A stretch of 64,000 nt of DNA, from positions 930,001 to 994,000 of the forward strand of contig MCGE01000014.1 in NCBI GenBank assembly GCA_002105175.1, in the 5' to 3' direction. This document shows positions 1 through 11,936 of this stretch, piece by piece. How positions within the stretch are numbered: the stretch's first letter is position 1; every line of letters starts with the position of its first letter. Under the pieces are notes generated by a model. The model was not told the origin of the DNA. It saw only the letters and a list, made by a program, of their open reading frames with translations, and did not search any database. A program made the position numbers and the translations under genes. This DNA comes from Absidia repens (Eukaryota; Mucoromycota; Mucoromycetes; Mucorales; Cunninghamellaceae).

Positions 1-761
1 AACAAACATCAGGCAACTATATATACATATGAGCATATAACTTTAAACTTACTTTTCTGTAGCTGCAGCAATGGCCAGCAAAACTATGGTAGGACAAGCA
101 TCCAATTGGCCAAGATCATCATCATTGAAGAAGGGACTTACACCGTAGTTTCCTTTGAGATATTTTCTGACAAGTCGTTCCATGGTATTCCTTGGTGGTA
201 AAAGGTTTCGATCCATATCAATCACTTTGTAGCGGTTTCGAGTCGTCGTAAGGCACTGGCCTACATGAATCGGTGGTAAGATCATTCTGTTCCCTGCTCT
301 GCCCCTTGAAGCATCGTCTAAAGTCGTAGGTTGTGTACGTTTGAATGAAGGTCCACTGACAGAGGAGGTGTTGTTCAACGGCGATGGAGGTTGCTGCTGT
401 TGTTGTTTAGAGCTGTGCGAATGTGGCTGACCAGTGCTAGGTTTGAGTAACTTTTCCATTTGCTGCAATCGTTCTTCAAGGATATGTATATGTTTTTGTC
501 GCGAGGCCCGTTTTCGGTGGAGAGGGCCGTAGCTGCATGTTTGATTCAGGCGATTGCAGTTACCACAATTGGGCTTCACACCGTCGCATTTCGTCTACAC
601 ATAGAAAGGAAGGTTAATAAAGTTTAGTCATATCCTTTTTGATATCTTTTCCATGGGTACCCATTTTCAACTAGTACCTTTTTCCTACGGCACACAAGAC
701 ATGCCTGCATCAGTCTTCTCCTTTTTGTCCCATAGATAGTCAGCTGTGATGATTCGTCCAT
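1..761 (-). CDS. Zn2Cys6 fungal transcription factor, N-terminal part
   Basis: DNA-binding regulator of the fungal binuclear zinc cluster class, acting in the nucleus. The start ATG is at 759-761. Exon 1 (761-678) joins exon 2 (594-53) across an intron that runs GTAC to TAG, and this join completes the six-cysteine pattern C-x2-C-x6-C-x6-C-x2-C-x6-C from about residue 21 to 48. A basic linker and a short Leu/Glu-rich coiled coil (residues about 60-80) follow, then a Gln/Ser-rich linker, then the start of what looks like the fungal-specific regulatory domain. Exon 2 ends at a GTAAGT donor at position 52, so the gene continues off the left edge and its C-terminal half is not visible. The regulated pathway cannot be told from this part. 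Confidence 0.9.
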
Positions 762-888
762 AAGTCTCGATTGATCAGAGTGGGCGAAAAGTAGAAATTG
801 AAAAAAAAAGTGAATGTGATAAGCCAGATGTCCGGGCTTTAAAAAAGGATAAAAGTCAAATAGAAGTAAAAATAGTAAACTAATGAGC

Positions 889-894
889 TTTATT
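889..894 (-). terminator. Polyadenylation signal for the Atg14-like gene
   Basis: AATAAA on the minus strand, 46 bases after the stop codon at 940-942. It sits in an AT-rich 3' region between this gene and the zinc-cluster gene. Confidence 0.5.
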
Positions 895-939
895 TTTTTA
901 TACAAAATATATAAACTACAGTAAATATCTAAACTAAAT

Positions 940-3269
940 TCACAAGCGCCTATGAAAAGTAAAAGTTCCACTGTGACTTGATAGAGTATCGTCTTGATGG
1001 TCACCAAAGCCAGAGGATGAATGACCATGTCGCCCACCGAAATTTTCCATCATTCCAAGTACACCAGGCATGATCGTGGCACCCAAATGCGTAGCACCCA
1101 AATGAAAGATACTGTCATGTTGTCCAGATTGTGTTGCAAATGCCGGCATCACATCCACCAAGTTCCAATTTTCATTACTACTACTCGTTGTTTCGTCCTG
1201 TGGGTCATTAGGTTCTTCATCTTGGTCTTGTTGCCGCTGGAGCACCTGATGTCGTTGTTGGTGGCGATAACGGTGTTTATGATTATCATCATCATCGTCA
1301 TCATCATCATCATCATCATCGCATTCTTCGTCCGTAAATTCGAATGTGTCGTCTTCTTCTTCTTCGTCTTCTTCGTCCTCATCATCATATTGGTCACCGA
1401 GAAACGCTGATCGTCGTACTTTGAAGTATTTTTCAGTCCGTTCTTGTCTATGATCACCATTCATGCCTTGTTGATCTCCTCGTATTGCAATTCGAGAGCC
1501 GCACCGATACCTTCAATTAACATTTTTTACTTAGTATGCTTCCTTTGATCTTTATTTTGTTTTTTCATTTTACCTCAGTGCTGTTTGTCGTACAACTTGA
1601 TTAAAATCAAAAGAGAAATCCAAATCGGTAAGACCTTGATAAATCATTGCGTGAGATCGTCTAGTATAAAAATATATACAAAAGGAAAATTCCGATTAAT
1701 AAATCAAATATTAAAAGTAAAAACAACTTACAATCCTAGACCAGGCGCATTACAACAAGCCAATAGATTTTGCAGGGTATTGGCTACTTGACTGAGGGGA
1801 ATATGAACGCCCTGGGTATAGCATAGGTAGACAATATTGTAGTTGAGCATAGAGACACCGATAAGAAACCTTCGAAAATTCTTGTCATTTTCCAGATAAA
1901 GTGGCATTTTACTTGTACAAAAAAATAAGGCGCGGGTCATTAGTTCGTATTGTAAAGCATACATTGGGTTAAAAAGCTTACCTTTGATTTTGGTATAATC
2001 GTGAATGGGGTATGGATCGAATGTAAGTATAAATATCTTTTCTGAAGAGACAAAAAGGAAGCTTGATGCCCAGGTAGCGTACAATCAGGTCTAGCATCTG
2101 ACTCGTATAGCCAATTGCAGAGTTCAGTTCGTCTTTTGGATATCCTATACATAAGAATAATGGTAAGTGACAAACCCAACCATCTAGCCATCCCATTCAA
2201 TCTATCCACCTACTTGATACATCGATTAATCGAGCGGGTAAAGTGACGCCACATATATACAAGTCCTCATACGATTGAACCTTTCCAGACACTCGATTTG
2301 ATTTGGTGAATGCTAGTGTAGAGAATTGCAAGTTGTTGTTGCTTGTTGTCTCATCGACCGCATGTGAGAGACGTCGAGAGTTCCCGTGTGTGCTGATAGT
2401 TGCTGGATCTGTAATGTTGCCTTTTTCTTCAGATGCGCTGTTGCTACGAGCATCAGTTGAAACAGTAGTCGTAGAAGATTGCTGCTGTTTGTGAACGTCG
2501 TCGTTATTCATTCTGATCAAACCGGAGGAGATATTTGGATCATCATCATCATCATCAGCATCTTCAACCACACCAGGTTTCAAATCAAAGAGCGATGCTG
2601 CCTCCTTTACCAGAATTTGTCGAGTGCGGACTGTCATCTTGTATGTACGCTGCCATGATTTTTGTATTGGTGCTGTCACTGTTCCCTTGCATGCGTTGCT
2701 TTTATTGCTGTTGTTATTGGATTCGTTTGAAGTCAAGCTGTTCATATCGGTTTTTGCCCGTTCCAATCGCTGTCGACTTTGATCCAACATGTGCCTTCGT
2801 TGATTCATATCCTTTTGTAGCTGTTCGAGTTGCAGTGTTACTATTAGCCTCAACCAAATCATATACAACGAGTAAGTACATGTACATATGCTACTAGAGA
2901 AAAAGAAAAGGCTGCTTACGTTTTGAAGTTTCCAGAGTTGTATGATTTTGATCGTCCAAGAGTCGTTCAATGTTGGTCAATCGTCGTTTTTTTTCCACCA
3001 CAAGAGAATGCGCTTTTGATGCTTTTCCTAAAAAGGTTTCGGCCTGTTTAATCGCCTGTTGACTATCTTCAGTAATGGATTGCAATTCATCATTGTGATC
3101 TGAAAGCCTACAGGATAAAAGAAAGAAAAAAAAGTTGTCGCAGTCAGTCGAAGTCAGTTTTATATACGTGATAGTGTTATTTAATTTATTGACCATATAC
3201 TTACTTGTCTGTTAAACATCGACTGCAATAGTATTTGCGATTGTATGAGCGGCAATAAAAGCACTCCAT
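940..3269 (-). CDS. ATG14: Atg14/Barkor-like autophagy subunit of the PI3-kinase complex
   Basis: Likely targeting subunit of the class III phosphatidylinositol 3-kinase complex (with Vps34, Vps15, Atg6), directing it to autophagosome formation sites. The start ATG is at 3267-3269. The first exon gives two CxxC pairs (Cys3, Cys6, Cys15, Cys18), the N-terminal hallmark of Atg14. Exons 2 and 3 encode a long coiled coil (about residues 25-130). The middle contains YEDLYICGVTLPARL and further conserved blocks, followed by DFSFDFNQVVRQTALR, all as expected for the Vps38/Atg14 family. The C-terminal exon has a run of 12 aspartates, a Glu/Asp-rich region and the family-like ENWNLVDVMP motif near the end. 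About seven exons; the borders between 1.5 and 2.2 kb are approximate. Vps38/UVRAG is the alternative, but the N-terminal cysteine pairs favour Atg14. Confidence 0.82.
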
Positions 3270-3615
3270 TTTCAATGAGAAGGGGAAAGAGAGATAGGTG
3301 AGTAGAATGAATGCCAGTAAAAATAGAAGAAAAGCGCACCTTGTGACAAAAAAAAAAAAAAAAAAAGGTGGAGATTTTATGAACCAAGTTAACACCCCGC
3401 CACCAGTCGCATTGTCAGCATGTGCCCAATAATGTATTGTACAATTATTTTTATTTACAGTTTGTTCATGATAAAAAGAGGAACTAAAAAACCTAACAAC
3501 TAAAGATACTGGTACAAATACACTTACAAAATTCAAAACAAACTAACTAAAACCGGTGTCCCCAGAATAAGTCAACAACTGTCTACCAGCTTTAGAGGCA
3601 TATTCATTCTGTAAA
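3270..3615. other. Intergenic region upstream of the Atg14-like gene
   Basis: About 345 bases between the Atg14 start codon and the next gene's stop codon. It holds an A18 run at 3349-3366 and no credible coding sequence. It should contain the Atg14 promoter and the 3' end of the neighbouring gene. Confidence 0.5.
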
Positions 3616-3766
3616 TCAACCAACGAGTTTTGCTAGGTTGATGTCAGGTTTTCCAATAAAGTCATGCATGCATTTTTTGTCAAATTCCATCTTGAGACTA
3701 TTTAATAAACCATTAGAGTTAGTATTCGTTGATACCGCATAGTGGGGGCCTATTATGAGAGATGGT

Positions 3767-3805
<39 letters not shown>

Positions 3806-5625
3806 TCAATGGTATATCATCGCTGCTTCATTCCCTGCCCTACCTTACATAGATGTGAGTCCACAATTGATTGTATTCTAGCAGCGATATATTGATTGAA
3901 AAGGGTTTCGTCTTCAGCCGAATAGAATGAATCATTATCATCGTCATTATCATCGTCACCAATAACAATGGGCCGCTGACTAGAATGCATCATACCAACA
4001 ACCTGAAATAACTTCAGTTCGCTTTGTAGTGTCTGTAAAGCTACATGAGAGAGCTAAGAAAAAAACGTTGTTATAATGTGCGTACATAAAACCTATTCCC
4101 AAAATTAGTTTTACCTTTTTCAAATTACCAGCAACCAATGGGTTTACTGCCGCTTCAGGATTTTTTGACAGTATTTGTCCTTGCTTGATTGGATGATCGG
4201 TCGTTGTTGTTGCTACTGCTGGTGAAGAAAAATGCGTTTGCCGTTGAACTTTGTATCGATATTGTTCTTTCAATATATTCAGCAAAAATCCCTCCATGTC
4301 CAAATCATAACAAATGACAGCTGCAGTGGTCATCGATGATGGTTCCAAAACTATAAGTGGTTAGTCGATTTAAATCCTCTTCTTCTTCTTTCATATCCCG
4401 TCTTTTTTACCTTGTCTCTTTCTTCCAACCACAATATCAACTGTTGTAAAAAGGGGCCTTCCCAGATTCCAGACAAATATCACCTTCCAAGCACCGGTAG
4501 TACACTGCGTCTTCATGTTGAGGATGGTCTAGAATATCAATCACCTTGCCAACAATGTGTTGCATTCTGCCAGTGGATGAATTTCCAAGTTGCTTGAGTT
4601 CAGTTTGAAGGGCCACATTTGAAAGTCAGTCGCAAACACTGGTATGCTTCGTCGAGGAAAGTCATAATTTTCAATGCCACCTGTATATTGTGTTGCTGTT
4701 GATTATACTGCTGTTGCTTCCGTTGATACTGCCTCGATGTCTGATAGTTCAACTTGTGCTGATGCCACCGCTATTGTCCTTTCTCCAATTGCCTTTTCTG
4801 CTGATATTGAATCATACTTTTGTAGCGTCGATGATGTGATGGTGTCTTCCGTTGATGTCGATAAAAATGTATTTGAATATGATGGTGGAGAAGCTGAGTA
4901 TCTAGGTGTAAATGATGCTGATAATGGAGAAGAAAATGATGTGTCGTGCATACTCGAGATTTGACGTGTCAGGACGTTGTCGTCGTTCAAAAATTGTTCT
5001 GTGATTGTGTTTCTAGCACTGTCCGCTTCCACGTCGCTACATTCTACATTTGAAGTATTGTTTTGTTGATGATCTTGTCTTTCAACCGTCGATTCAATCG
5101 AGACATCAATTGACTGGCAGCGTGGATCCATCTAATGATAATATAAACGAAGAGTCATGTGAGTGATGTGTTCTCCTGCCGCCCTCCATTTTCGTGCTAT
5201 TAATAATACAGCATTGTTTTCCCTTACCAGTGGCTCACCCTCTAAATTATCATCCTTCATAGTGTGTTCCTGCCTTTCCTTTTCATACAGAACTGTGTAT
5301 TCCAACTTGTCGAGAACTATGGCCACCTTTTTTGGTTCAAATATCGATAACCCTGGTAGTGTACGTTGAGGGACAATGTCGAAAATGAGGTACCACCAAG
5401 AGAGTTGGGTTCCGTAGGGTTTTTGTTGATATCCAAAGTAGAGTCGTTTGTTGATTTGGAAGTGGAGAAGAGAGGAAACATGGATTGACCGGCATTCTTG
5501 AAACTTGAAGGCTGAGGCCAGCTGAAGAGAGGTAACCAAAAAAGTCGATTGACAGGGTGATGCTATCCCCGTAATCCTTGATCGCTTCCCTCACATACTT
5601 TGCCTCCTACATTTTGTAACGGCAT
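3616..5625 (-). CDS. Unassigned protein, Ser/Gln-rich centre
   Basis: I do not recognise this protein. The proposed start is the ATG at 5623-5625. A GTATGT...CTCTTCAG intron leads to a well-conserved-looking block (FKFQECRSIHVSSLLHF ... SWWYLIFDIVPQRTLPGL) of about 110 residues. After a second intron (GTAAGG...CATTAG) comes a Ser/Thr/Asn-rich acidic stretch. Further exons give HIVGKVIDILDHPQHEDAVY, then VICYDLDMEGFLLNILKEQY, then an acidic DDDNDDDNDS segment, ending at a TGA at 3616-3618. The HIVGKVIDIL...YRCLEVDIVVG segment alternates like an OB-fold, but that is only an impression. Around 4.63-4.83 kb the reading frame changes and I can join the exons only with weak splice sites, so the gene could also be damaged or mis-sequenced there. 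Confidence 0.5.
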
Positions 5626-6109
5626 TATTTTATGTAAATCAGCCGAGTAGAGCGCTATGCAAAGAAAACACTATCCTTTAATAAGAATAAGAATAATAGA
5701 AAGTTGAAAAAAAAAAGCTACATTCAAAAACGTGGAAGCGGTGTTTTAATATATTAGAGTTTTCAGACATGACCTGTTTTACCGCATATCAATGTTAATT
5801 AATAAAGTCTCAACTCTATACATAAAAAAAAAAAAAGAGACCTGTTTTACCGCAAAACCTTCCCTGCCATGATCCATTTAAAGCTGTGCCAGAGCTCCTT
5901 TGTTTTTTCCTCCCGTTTAAGTCATGTCAAAAGTGTCAAAGAAATCAATACACCAATAAAAATCAAACGTTAATACATATTAATGTGTCCCGACGACAAT
6001 CGGTCAACCGACGTTTAACATTCATAACAAAAACAGTTTAAGTGGTTCAAGTGATAAATTTTTATTAAATTGCTAGTTGTATCAACTAACTAAACTAAAC
6101 TAAACAAGA
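5626..6109. other. Intergenic region, AT-rich
   Basis: About 480 bases holding the 5' side of the unassigned gene and the 3' side of the phosphatase gene. A short motif, ACCTGTTTTACCGC, occurs twice (about 5769-5782 and 5841-5854). No gene seen. Confidence 0.5.
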
Positions 6110-7574
6110 CTAGAGGAATGATGCCTAAAGATAAACAGACAAACATAAATTTGTTTCAAAATAATCGTTCATAGTCCATATTCCGTATTCTTGACTTACC
6201 CGTCGAGAAGCTTCTTCCATGTCAGCGTCAGTGACAAGGTGACTTTCATTTTCATCAGGAATTTCATAAACACCACCAAGAATAAGGTAAGGCCTATAAG
6301 CATATTGTTGTAACATGTCCATACTTGTCACACCTGATAAAACGAGAACTGGGTCGATTTCAGAAGTGATACCTGCAACAATGCTATTTTTTTCAAAAAC
6401 GAGAAAAAAAAAAAAGTTATTTACGCCGCTTGAATTTCGCTGTTTCAATTATTCTCAAGAAAACGCACTCTGTATCCATGCGATCACCAATAATACAAGT
6501 TTCGAGTCGACTCTAAAAAATAAAATAGTCAATATCAGAAGATACGTGAAGAAAAAAAAAATTGAATTATTTTAATTACCAGGCCTAAAACCCTTTGAGC
6601 GTAACGCATAATAAGAGCCGATGGTTTACCACAAAAGAATGCCTTTGTATTTGTCACCAATTCAACACATGCAGTAAATGCGCCAGTAGCTGGGATTTTG
6701 TTGCCGACTGAATCCAAGTTTTCAGTATCCAAATGAGTAGCAATAAGCTTGGCGCCATTTTGGACCAATTGAACAGCTTTTGTCAACTTTTCAAAGTTAT
6801 AGGTTGTACTTTCACCCAGAACAACATAATCAGGATTATGATCATTCATAAAGAAGCCCATATCATAAAGTGAGTAGGCCAACCCTGGTTCACCAATCAC
6901 ATAGACAGTACCGCCCTTTCCATCAAATCAGAAAAAAAAAAAAATGTTAGCCAGGTAGTATACAACTTTTTCCTTCCTTCCTTTTTTATTTACATCAGGT
7001 GATTGCGATTTTAAGAAGTAGGCAGTTGCTTGACCAGATGTGAAAAAGTGTTCTTCCCCAACGTTGATACCAAGACGTTCCAATTTTGTTTGCAATTCCC
7101 GGGGAGTTGGGCCGGAGTTATTAGTCAAAAAGATGAATTTTTTATTGTACTTGTGTAAAAAATCAACCAGTTCCTTTGCACCCGGTAACAAAGTCGTACC
7201 CTACATCCGGATATAAGAAAAAAAAAAAAAAAAAAAACGTTAAGATGGCATAAATCTCATATATTCGGTCCTTTTTTTTTGTGGAAGCTTACGTGGTAGA
7301 TAACCCCATCCATGTCGATGATATAACCCTTCTTTGAGCGAATTTCCTCCAAACGCTCAGTATGAATCACCGGATCACGTAACAGAGCCCATTCCTTTTT
7401 CACAGAGGCAGACGCATTAGATGGTACTTCGCCTAGATTGTCATGTCCTTGAGTACTACGAGATCCGCCTGTGTCCAAGCGGTTCGCAAATTGATTGGCT
7501 AATTCCCGAGAATTTCCATCAGCATTACTATCCGTTGGCACTTCCACAGAAGGGACATGCTTAATATTGGCCAT
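6110..7574 (-). CDS. PHO13: HAD-family phosphatase, Pho13/phosphoglycolate phosphatase type
   Basis: Cytosolic phosphatase of HAD subfamily IIA (p-nitrophenyl phosphatase, metabolite-repair 2-phosphoglycolate phosphatase type). All four catalytic motifs can be read: motif I IIDMDGVIYH (nucleophile Asp and general acid Asp), motif II FLTNNSG, motif III Lys in FCGKPSAL, and motif IV IIGDRMDTDI. Motif IV is split by an intron: GATACAGA joins CATTGTTGCAGG. The cap region carries YVVLGESTTYNFEKL and LIATHLDTE. The start ATG is at 7572-7574 and the last tiny exon encodes only ASFL before the TAG at 6110-6112. An N-terminal extension of about 70 Ser/Asn-rich residues precedes the usual family start, so a downstream start is possible. 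Several introns carry A or T runs. Total about 370 residues. Confidence 0.9.
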
Positions 7575-7799
7575 TTTACAAGCTACTAACAAAATTTAAA
7601 AAAAAAAATAAGGTAAAAAGATTTAAGTGAAGAGGGAAAAAAAAAAAATAGAAGAATTGGAATATAAAAAATATTTTATTTAGGGGTTTGAGATTTCATG
7701 GGGAAGAGTTCAAAGAGCGATTGGCTATATAATTTCTAAAAGGGTTTCAATAAATAGAGTACTAAATGAGATGCTATACTGCTAATGTCTACGTCCAGT

Positions 7800-10117
7800 T
7801 CACGACAGGTTTGAGTCAAATTTCTTGAAAGCTTCCTTGAAGTCCTTGGCAGCTTGACGTTCTTCATCCTCGGTTTGAGCGCACATTTTCCAGTCTTTCC
7901 GATCAGGTTGACCAAGAGCTTTAGAAAGTACAATTCTATGCCGTAATGATAATAAAGAAAACGATATTAGACCCTATTTCTGTTCCATTAAACAAGGTTT
8001 TCTCCTCCAATTACCTTCCAAATTGTAAATTGAATCGTTCTTTCGGGTGAATAGGATGCACAAGTGTTTGTCCATTTGGAAGTTCCATTGCGAAGTAAGA
8101 TCCATTCTACAAAAAACAAAACAAGAAAACAGTGAGCCAGACAGTCTTTCCTGTTTTATGTTGGTTTTCATTATTCCCACTTACTTGAGGCCGTTGATCG
8201 ATCAAAGCATATCCGTGTTCTTCAGCTTCTTGTCGGACAACAGTTTCCACATTAGATGATAATTCCTTGGGAATAGGGACGACTTGAATATGGGCATGGC
8301 TGAGACCAGTAAATGATTCTCGACAGACTTCGTAGATAGCAGTGTCCTGACCATAAGAGGCAAACAACTGGCGCAGTGACTCCTTGTAGTTCGCTAGATC
8401 GGATGTGACACTTTCCATGTTTTCGTAGGGAATGTTTGCAAAAGTGGGATAATGTGTAATAGCAATCAACAAGGAATGACCACCGCCAGGGATTGGGCTT
8501 GATTCTGGTGACACAAGAGGACCCTTTGCCAACGTAGCATAAATTTCAGTTCCAATTGAGGTAATCAGATGTTTTTCAATCTTGGGATTCGCTAGGCAAA
8601 ACCAACAGGAACTCACTACAAAACAAAAAAAAAAAAAAATCCATGTCAGTCAAACATTCTATTTCAAGCAGAGTTTTTACTTACAATCAGGTGGTGGTTT
8701 TTGTTGTTGATGTTGATCCTTTTCCGGGCAATCCTTGATGAAATGGCCAGGCTGGTTACATATTTTACAAACGTAATTGGGTGGTGGTGCCGGTTTTTCT
8801 TGACAATCCTTGATAAAATGGCCTGGAATGTTGCATCGCTTGCATATATAGTTGTCAGGTACTAAAATAATAATACGAAAAATAAATACATAATCGAAGT
8901 CGTCATTATCCACCCTTTTTTTTTGATTGATTCCACTTACCTCTCTTTTTGTTTGGTTGTTGATTATCACCCCAAAAGAATCCACCATTGTCTTCAGCCC
9001 CTCCGCGTTTTTGTCCGGCTTGATTCGATCGACCACCAACAAGTTCCCAAAATGGACAGTCCGTAGTTAAAGAAGGTGTGGCGTTCAAAACATCAGGTGT
9101 AGCTTTTGACATAGGCACGATGTTGTATGCATAAAACCACTATTCAAAAGAAAAGGCAAATCAATTGTCTAATACATGTGTATATATGTATGATGAGCTT
9201 ACCCGTTGTTTGTCCTTATTCAAAGCTTTACCAAGACCAATGAACCGGCTCACATGCGTTACCTGCCGTTCTTGAGGATTCTGCGAGCCAGTGTCATTTT
9301 TGTATGGTTCACGTTCAAAAAACACGTTTTCCGAAGTGGCAAAGTGATAGCGAGGTTTCAAAGCCAAGGCCAGCTGTGCTATGGTTGAGGATGCTGTTGT
9401 CAATGGAGCTGAAGGGGGTGTAGTGCTGGCGTTTTCAATTCCTTTGGGCCATTCTGTCGTCAAAAGTACATCTACGCCATTGGGTGCTGAGAGAGGAAAT
9501 TTGGTCGCCTTTAATGTATCGATGTCTGCTTGGCTGTAATAAGTTGCTGCTACTGTTGCTGATTCATCGGTATTGATACTGCTTTCGTGCACGCCAGATA
9601 AAAATGCAACCTTAAGCCCTTGTGCCGTTGTCATTGTCCCTTTTTTGCCGAGGTAATAAAGGTTTTCACAAATTTCACCATCGTTGCTGTCAATACGCTG
9701 CCGAACGTCTGTAGGTATAGCGTCACCACCTTGGATAAAGTATGTTGTCAAAGGAACTATAATAAAGGAAGAAGTGAGTAAATCGTTTGACATGTCTCGA
9801 GCTGGGTTAAGCTAGATCTACCTGTCACTTTGCCGGATATGAGATTGTCAATAGATGAGGAGGGATCGGCAGCAAAGAAGTTTCCAGTACACAAAAGCAC
9901 ATCAAAGGGTCCGTATTTTTCGTTGGTGGCGGCAATCTTGTCAAAAAAGTCTGTAAATTGACTTTCCACAGATCCGGTCACTAAACTATAGAATAGTGGT
10001 AAAACAACATCATCATAAAAAGTAAAAGTAAAAGACGTGTTTAATTCTTTATTAAATCGTCATATATTCATAGCATTCATATAATGACACTTACACTTTT
10101 ATACCAGAAGTAGCCAT
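7800..10117 (-). CDS. CWF19-like (CwfJ) protein with two CCHC zinc knuckles
   Basis: Relative of CWF19L1/Drn1, a spliceosome and lariat-debranching associated factor. Exon 1 (ATG at 10115-10117) encodes MATSGIKV and joins LVTGSVESQFTDFFDKI, the start of the N-terminal metallophosphatase-like domain (KYGPFDVLLCTGNFF, FIQGGDAIP). A SRFIGLGKALNKDKQ block precedes a basic nuclear-localisation-like stretch. Two zinc knuckles follow, each C-x2-C-x4-H-x4-C (CKRCNIPGHFIKDC and CKICNQPGHFIKDC). The CwfJ C-terminal domain 1 begins SCWFCLANPKIEKHL and carries the HIT-like GLSHAHIQVVPIP. Domain 2 ends KDWKMCAQTEDEERQAAKDF, with a stop at 7800-7802. Seven or so exons, roughly 600 residues. Family assignment is firm; the exact orthologue is not. 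Confidence 0.9.
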
Positions 10118-10320
10118 TGTAAGATTTTTGATAAAGTCGAGTGGAAAAAAAAAAAAAAAAAAAAACAACTTTGCAATTCGACAAAATAATCAATTAAATT
10201 TATTCCCCGCTTGTTCAGTTCAAGAGGGAAAATTTATTTTTTAGTAAATATATGAATATATAAAGAATGCCAAGAGATAATATATGATGGGAGTAAAAAA
10301 AAACAGATACATGAAATCAT

Positions 10321-10955
10321 TTAGTCGTCTTTTGAAGTTGGAGAGATATCGCGTAGGGCAGTCAACATGGATTCACGCACACGTACACTAAGTTCTTCAA
10401 TGGAAGCAGAATCTTCTCCAACAGCATTGGTTACTATAGGTTGCAATACTATGATCATTATCATCATACATAATGACAATCATTAGTAAATATTACTGCT
10501 ATTAAATATCAACAACGGTGTTACCTTTGATGTTTACATTTCCAGGAATAAATCTTCTGTCTTGAGTGGAATAAAGGCTATGATAGTTTGCAATCACCAC
10601 AGGGACAATGGGCACACGAGCCTGGACAGCCATATAAAAGGCACCTTTTTTGAATGGTAAAAGGTTGACTTCAGTAGAATGACCTCGAGTACCTTCCGGG
10701 AATAACCATACACTGGTCTACTCAAAGCCCATAAAAAAAGTCCCCCCCCAAAAGAGACGTTAGAATGATACGATGAGATTATATATGTATATTAGATGGT
10801 AGGGCAGCACTTGCCTGATTTTTATGAATATTTACAGATGCTTGCTTTGCTTCCTTCAAAGCATTAGCACGGTTTTTCTGTCCAAGAAAATTGCGTTACT
10901 TAATATCACTACAGGTTTGCATAAAAAAATTAATTATTCTTTCTGTCGGAGTGTC

Positions 10956-10988
<33 letters not shown>

Positions 10989-11414
10989 TTGTTCCTGACT
11001 TACTAAACCAGCCTAAGAAGGGGTAGTATTTGATTTCTTTTTGGCCACGATCGAAGTATTTTTGGGGAAAACAGCCCCCATCACCATTGTATCCAAACTG
11101 CTTTGATGGTTACAAACATATACAGCTGGCGATAGCAAAACATTTTCTCTTCCCGATACGGTACACTGTAGACCAGTAAAAAAGCGACCAAGATAATAGT
11201 AACCTCGGGCAACAGTGTAGTTGATGAGACCAGCCTTACCGAAAATGGGTAAGGCAATTGCAGCAAAGAGTCCGTATACTGCCATGACCATTAACAAGAC
11301 AAATGACATGAAACATCGGTAGCGATAGCCTCCATATTTTCTGTAAAGCACAAGAAACAGTAGAAGAACGCCTGATATATAAACGAACGCTTGTAAAAGT
11401 CTGAAGAATTCCAT
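10321..11414 (-). CDS. SLC1: 1-acyl-sn-glycerol-3-phosphate acyltransferase (LPA acyltransferase)
   Basis: Transfers an acyl group from acyl-CoA to lysophosphatidic acid, giving phosphatidic acid in the endoplasmic reticulum or lipid droplet. The start is the ATG at 11412-11414. Two or three hydrophobic segments occupy about residues 5-60. Motif I is VCNHQSSLD (NHxxxxD catalytic pair). Next come KKEIKYYPFLGW, IFLDRKN, motif III WLFPEGTRGH and the VPIVPVVIANY motif. The C-terminus is SPTSKDD at the TAA 10321-10323. About 300 residues in four exons; the intron at 10.95 kb has a T run of about 30. The product could serve phospholipid synthesis alongside the phosphatidylserine decarboxylase encoded 12 kb away, but no co-regulation is visible. 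Confidence 0.93.
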
Positions 11415-11936
11415 TAAAAAATAAAAATAAAACGAAGAAAGAGAAACACAGGAAATGATTTTCTCTTTTTATGTCACATTTTGAATCTCAGTGGGATATA
11501 TAATACCGTATTTTTGTATACCATCTTTTGGGGATGTCATGTATAGCCGATGATTATTTCTGAATAATAAAATATTATGAAAACTAATAAACACACTTAT
11601 CGTGATTATCAATATTATCACTACTATTTTTACGTGTCCAAAGAGCAATCAAGACTTTTTTTATTACATATATCAGCATTTGCACGTGATAAACAATGAT
11701 CCAATATTCCTAATATAGTGTAGTAGTCAAAAAAATTGCATGTATATATATATATATATATGAAATCAGAGCATTTTATTGTTTGAATGATTATTGAGAA
11801 GTCGGAAGAGGGAGAGAGGGGTGTATGTATAATGTAAATTGTAAATAAAAACATGTCTAAGCTAATGTATAATAGTACTGATAATAAATAGCTACTAACT
11901 ACAAAGTATAAATGTTGCCAGATCGCCCACAGTCCA
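11415..11936. other. Intergenic region with a TA microsatellite
   Basis: About 520 AT-rich bases containing the acyltransferase promoter and the Set1 3' region. A (TA)n run lies at 11743-11761. No gene seen. Confidence 0.5.

Noticed and set aside
4674..4964. Plus-strand frame antisense to the unassigned gene
   Set aside because: It is the complement of the Ser/Thr/Asp-rich exon on the minus strand; the regular Val/Asp/Ser pattern comes from that.
7675..7725. Possible seventh core of the repeat (CATGGGGAA near 7.7 kb)
   Set aside because: Only nine bases match and the flanking blocks are missing.
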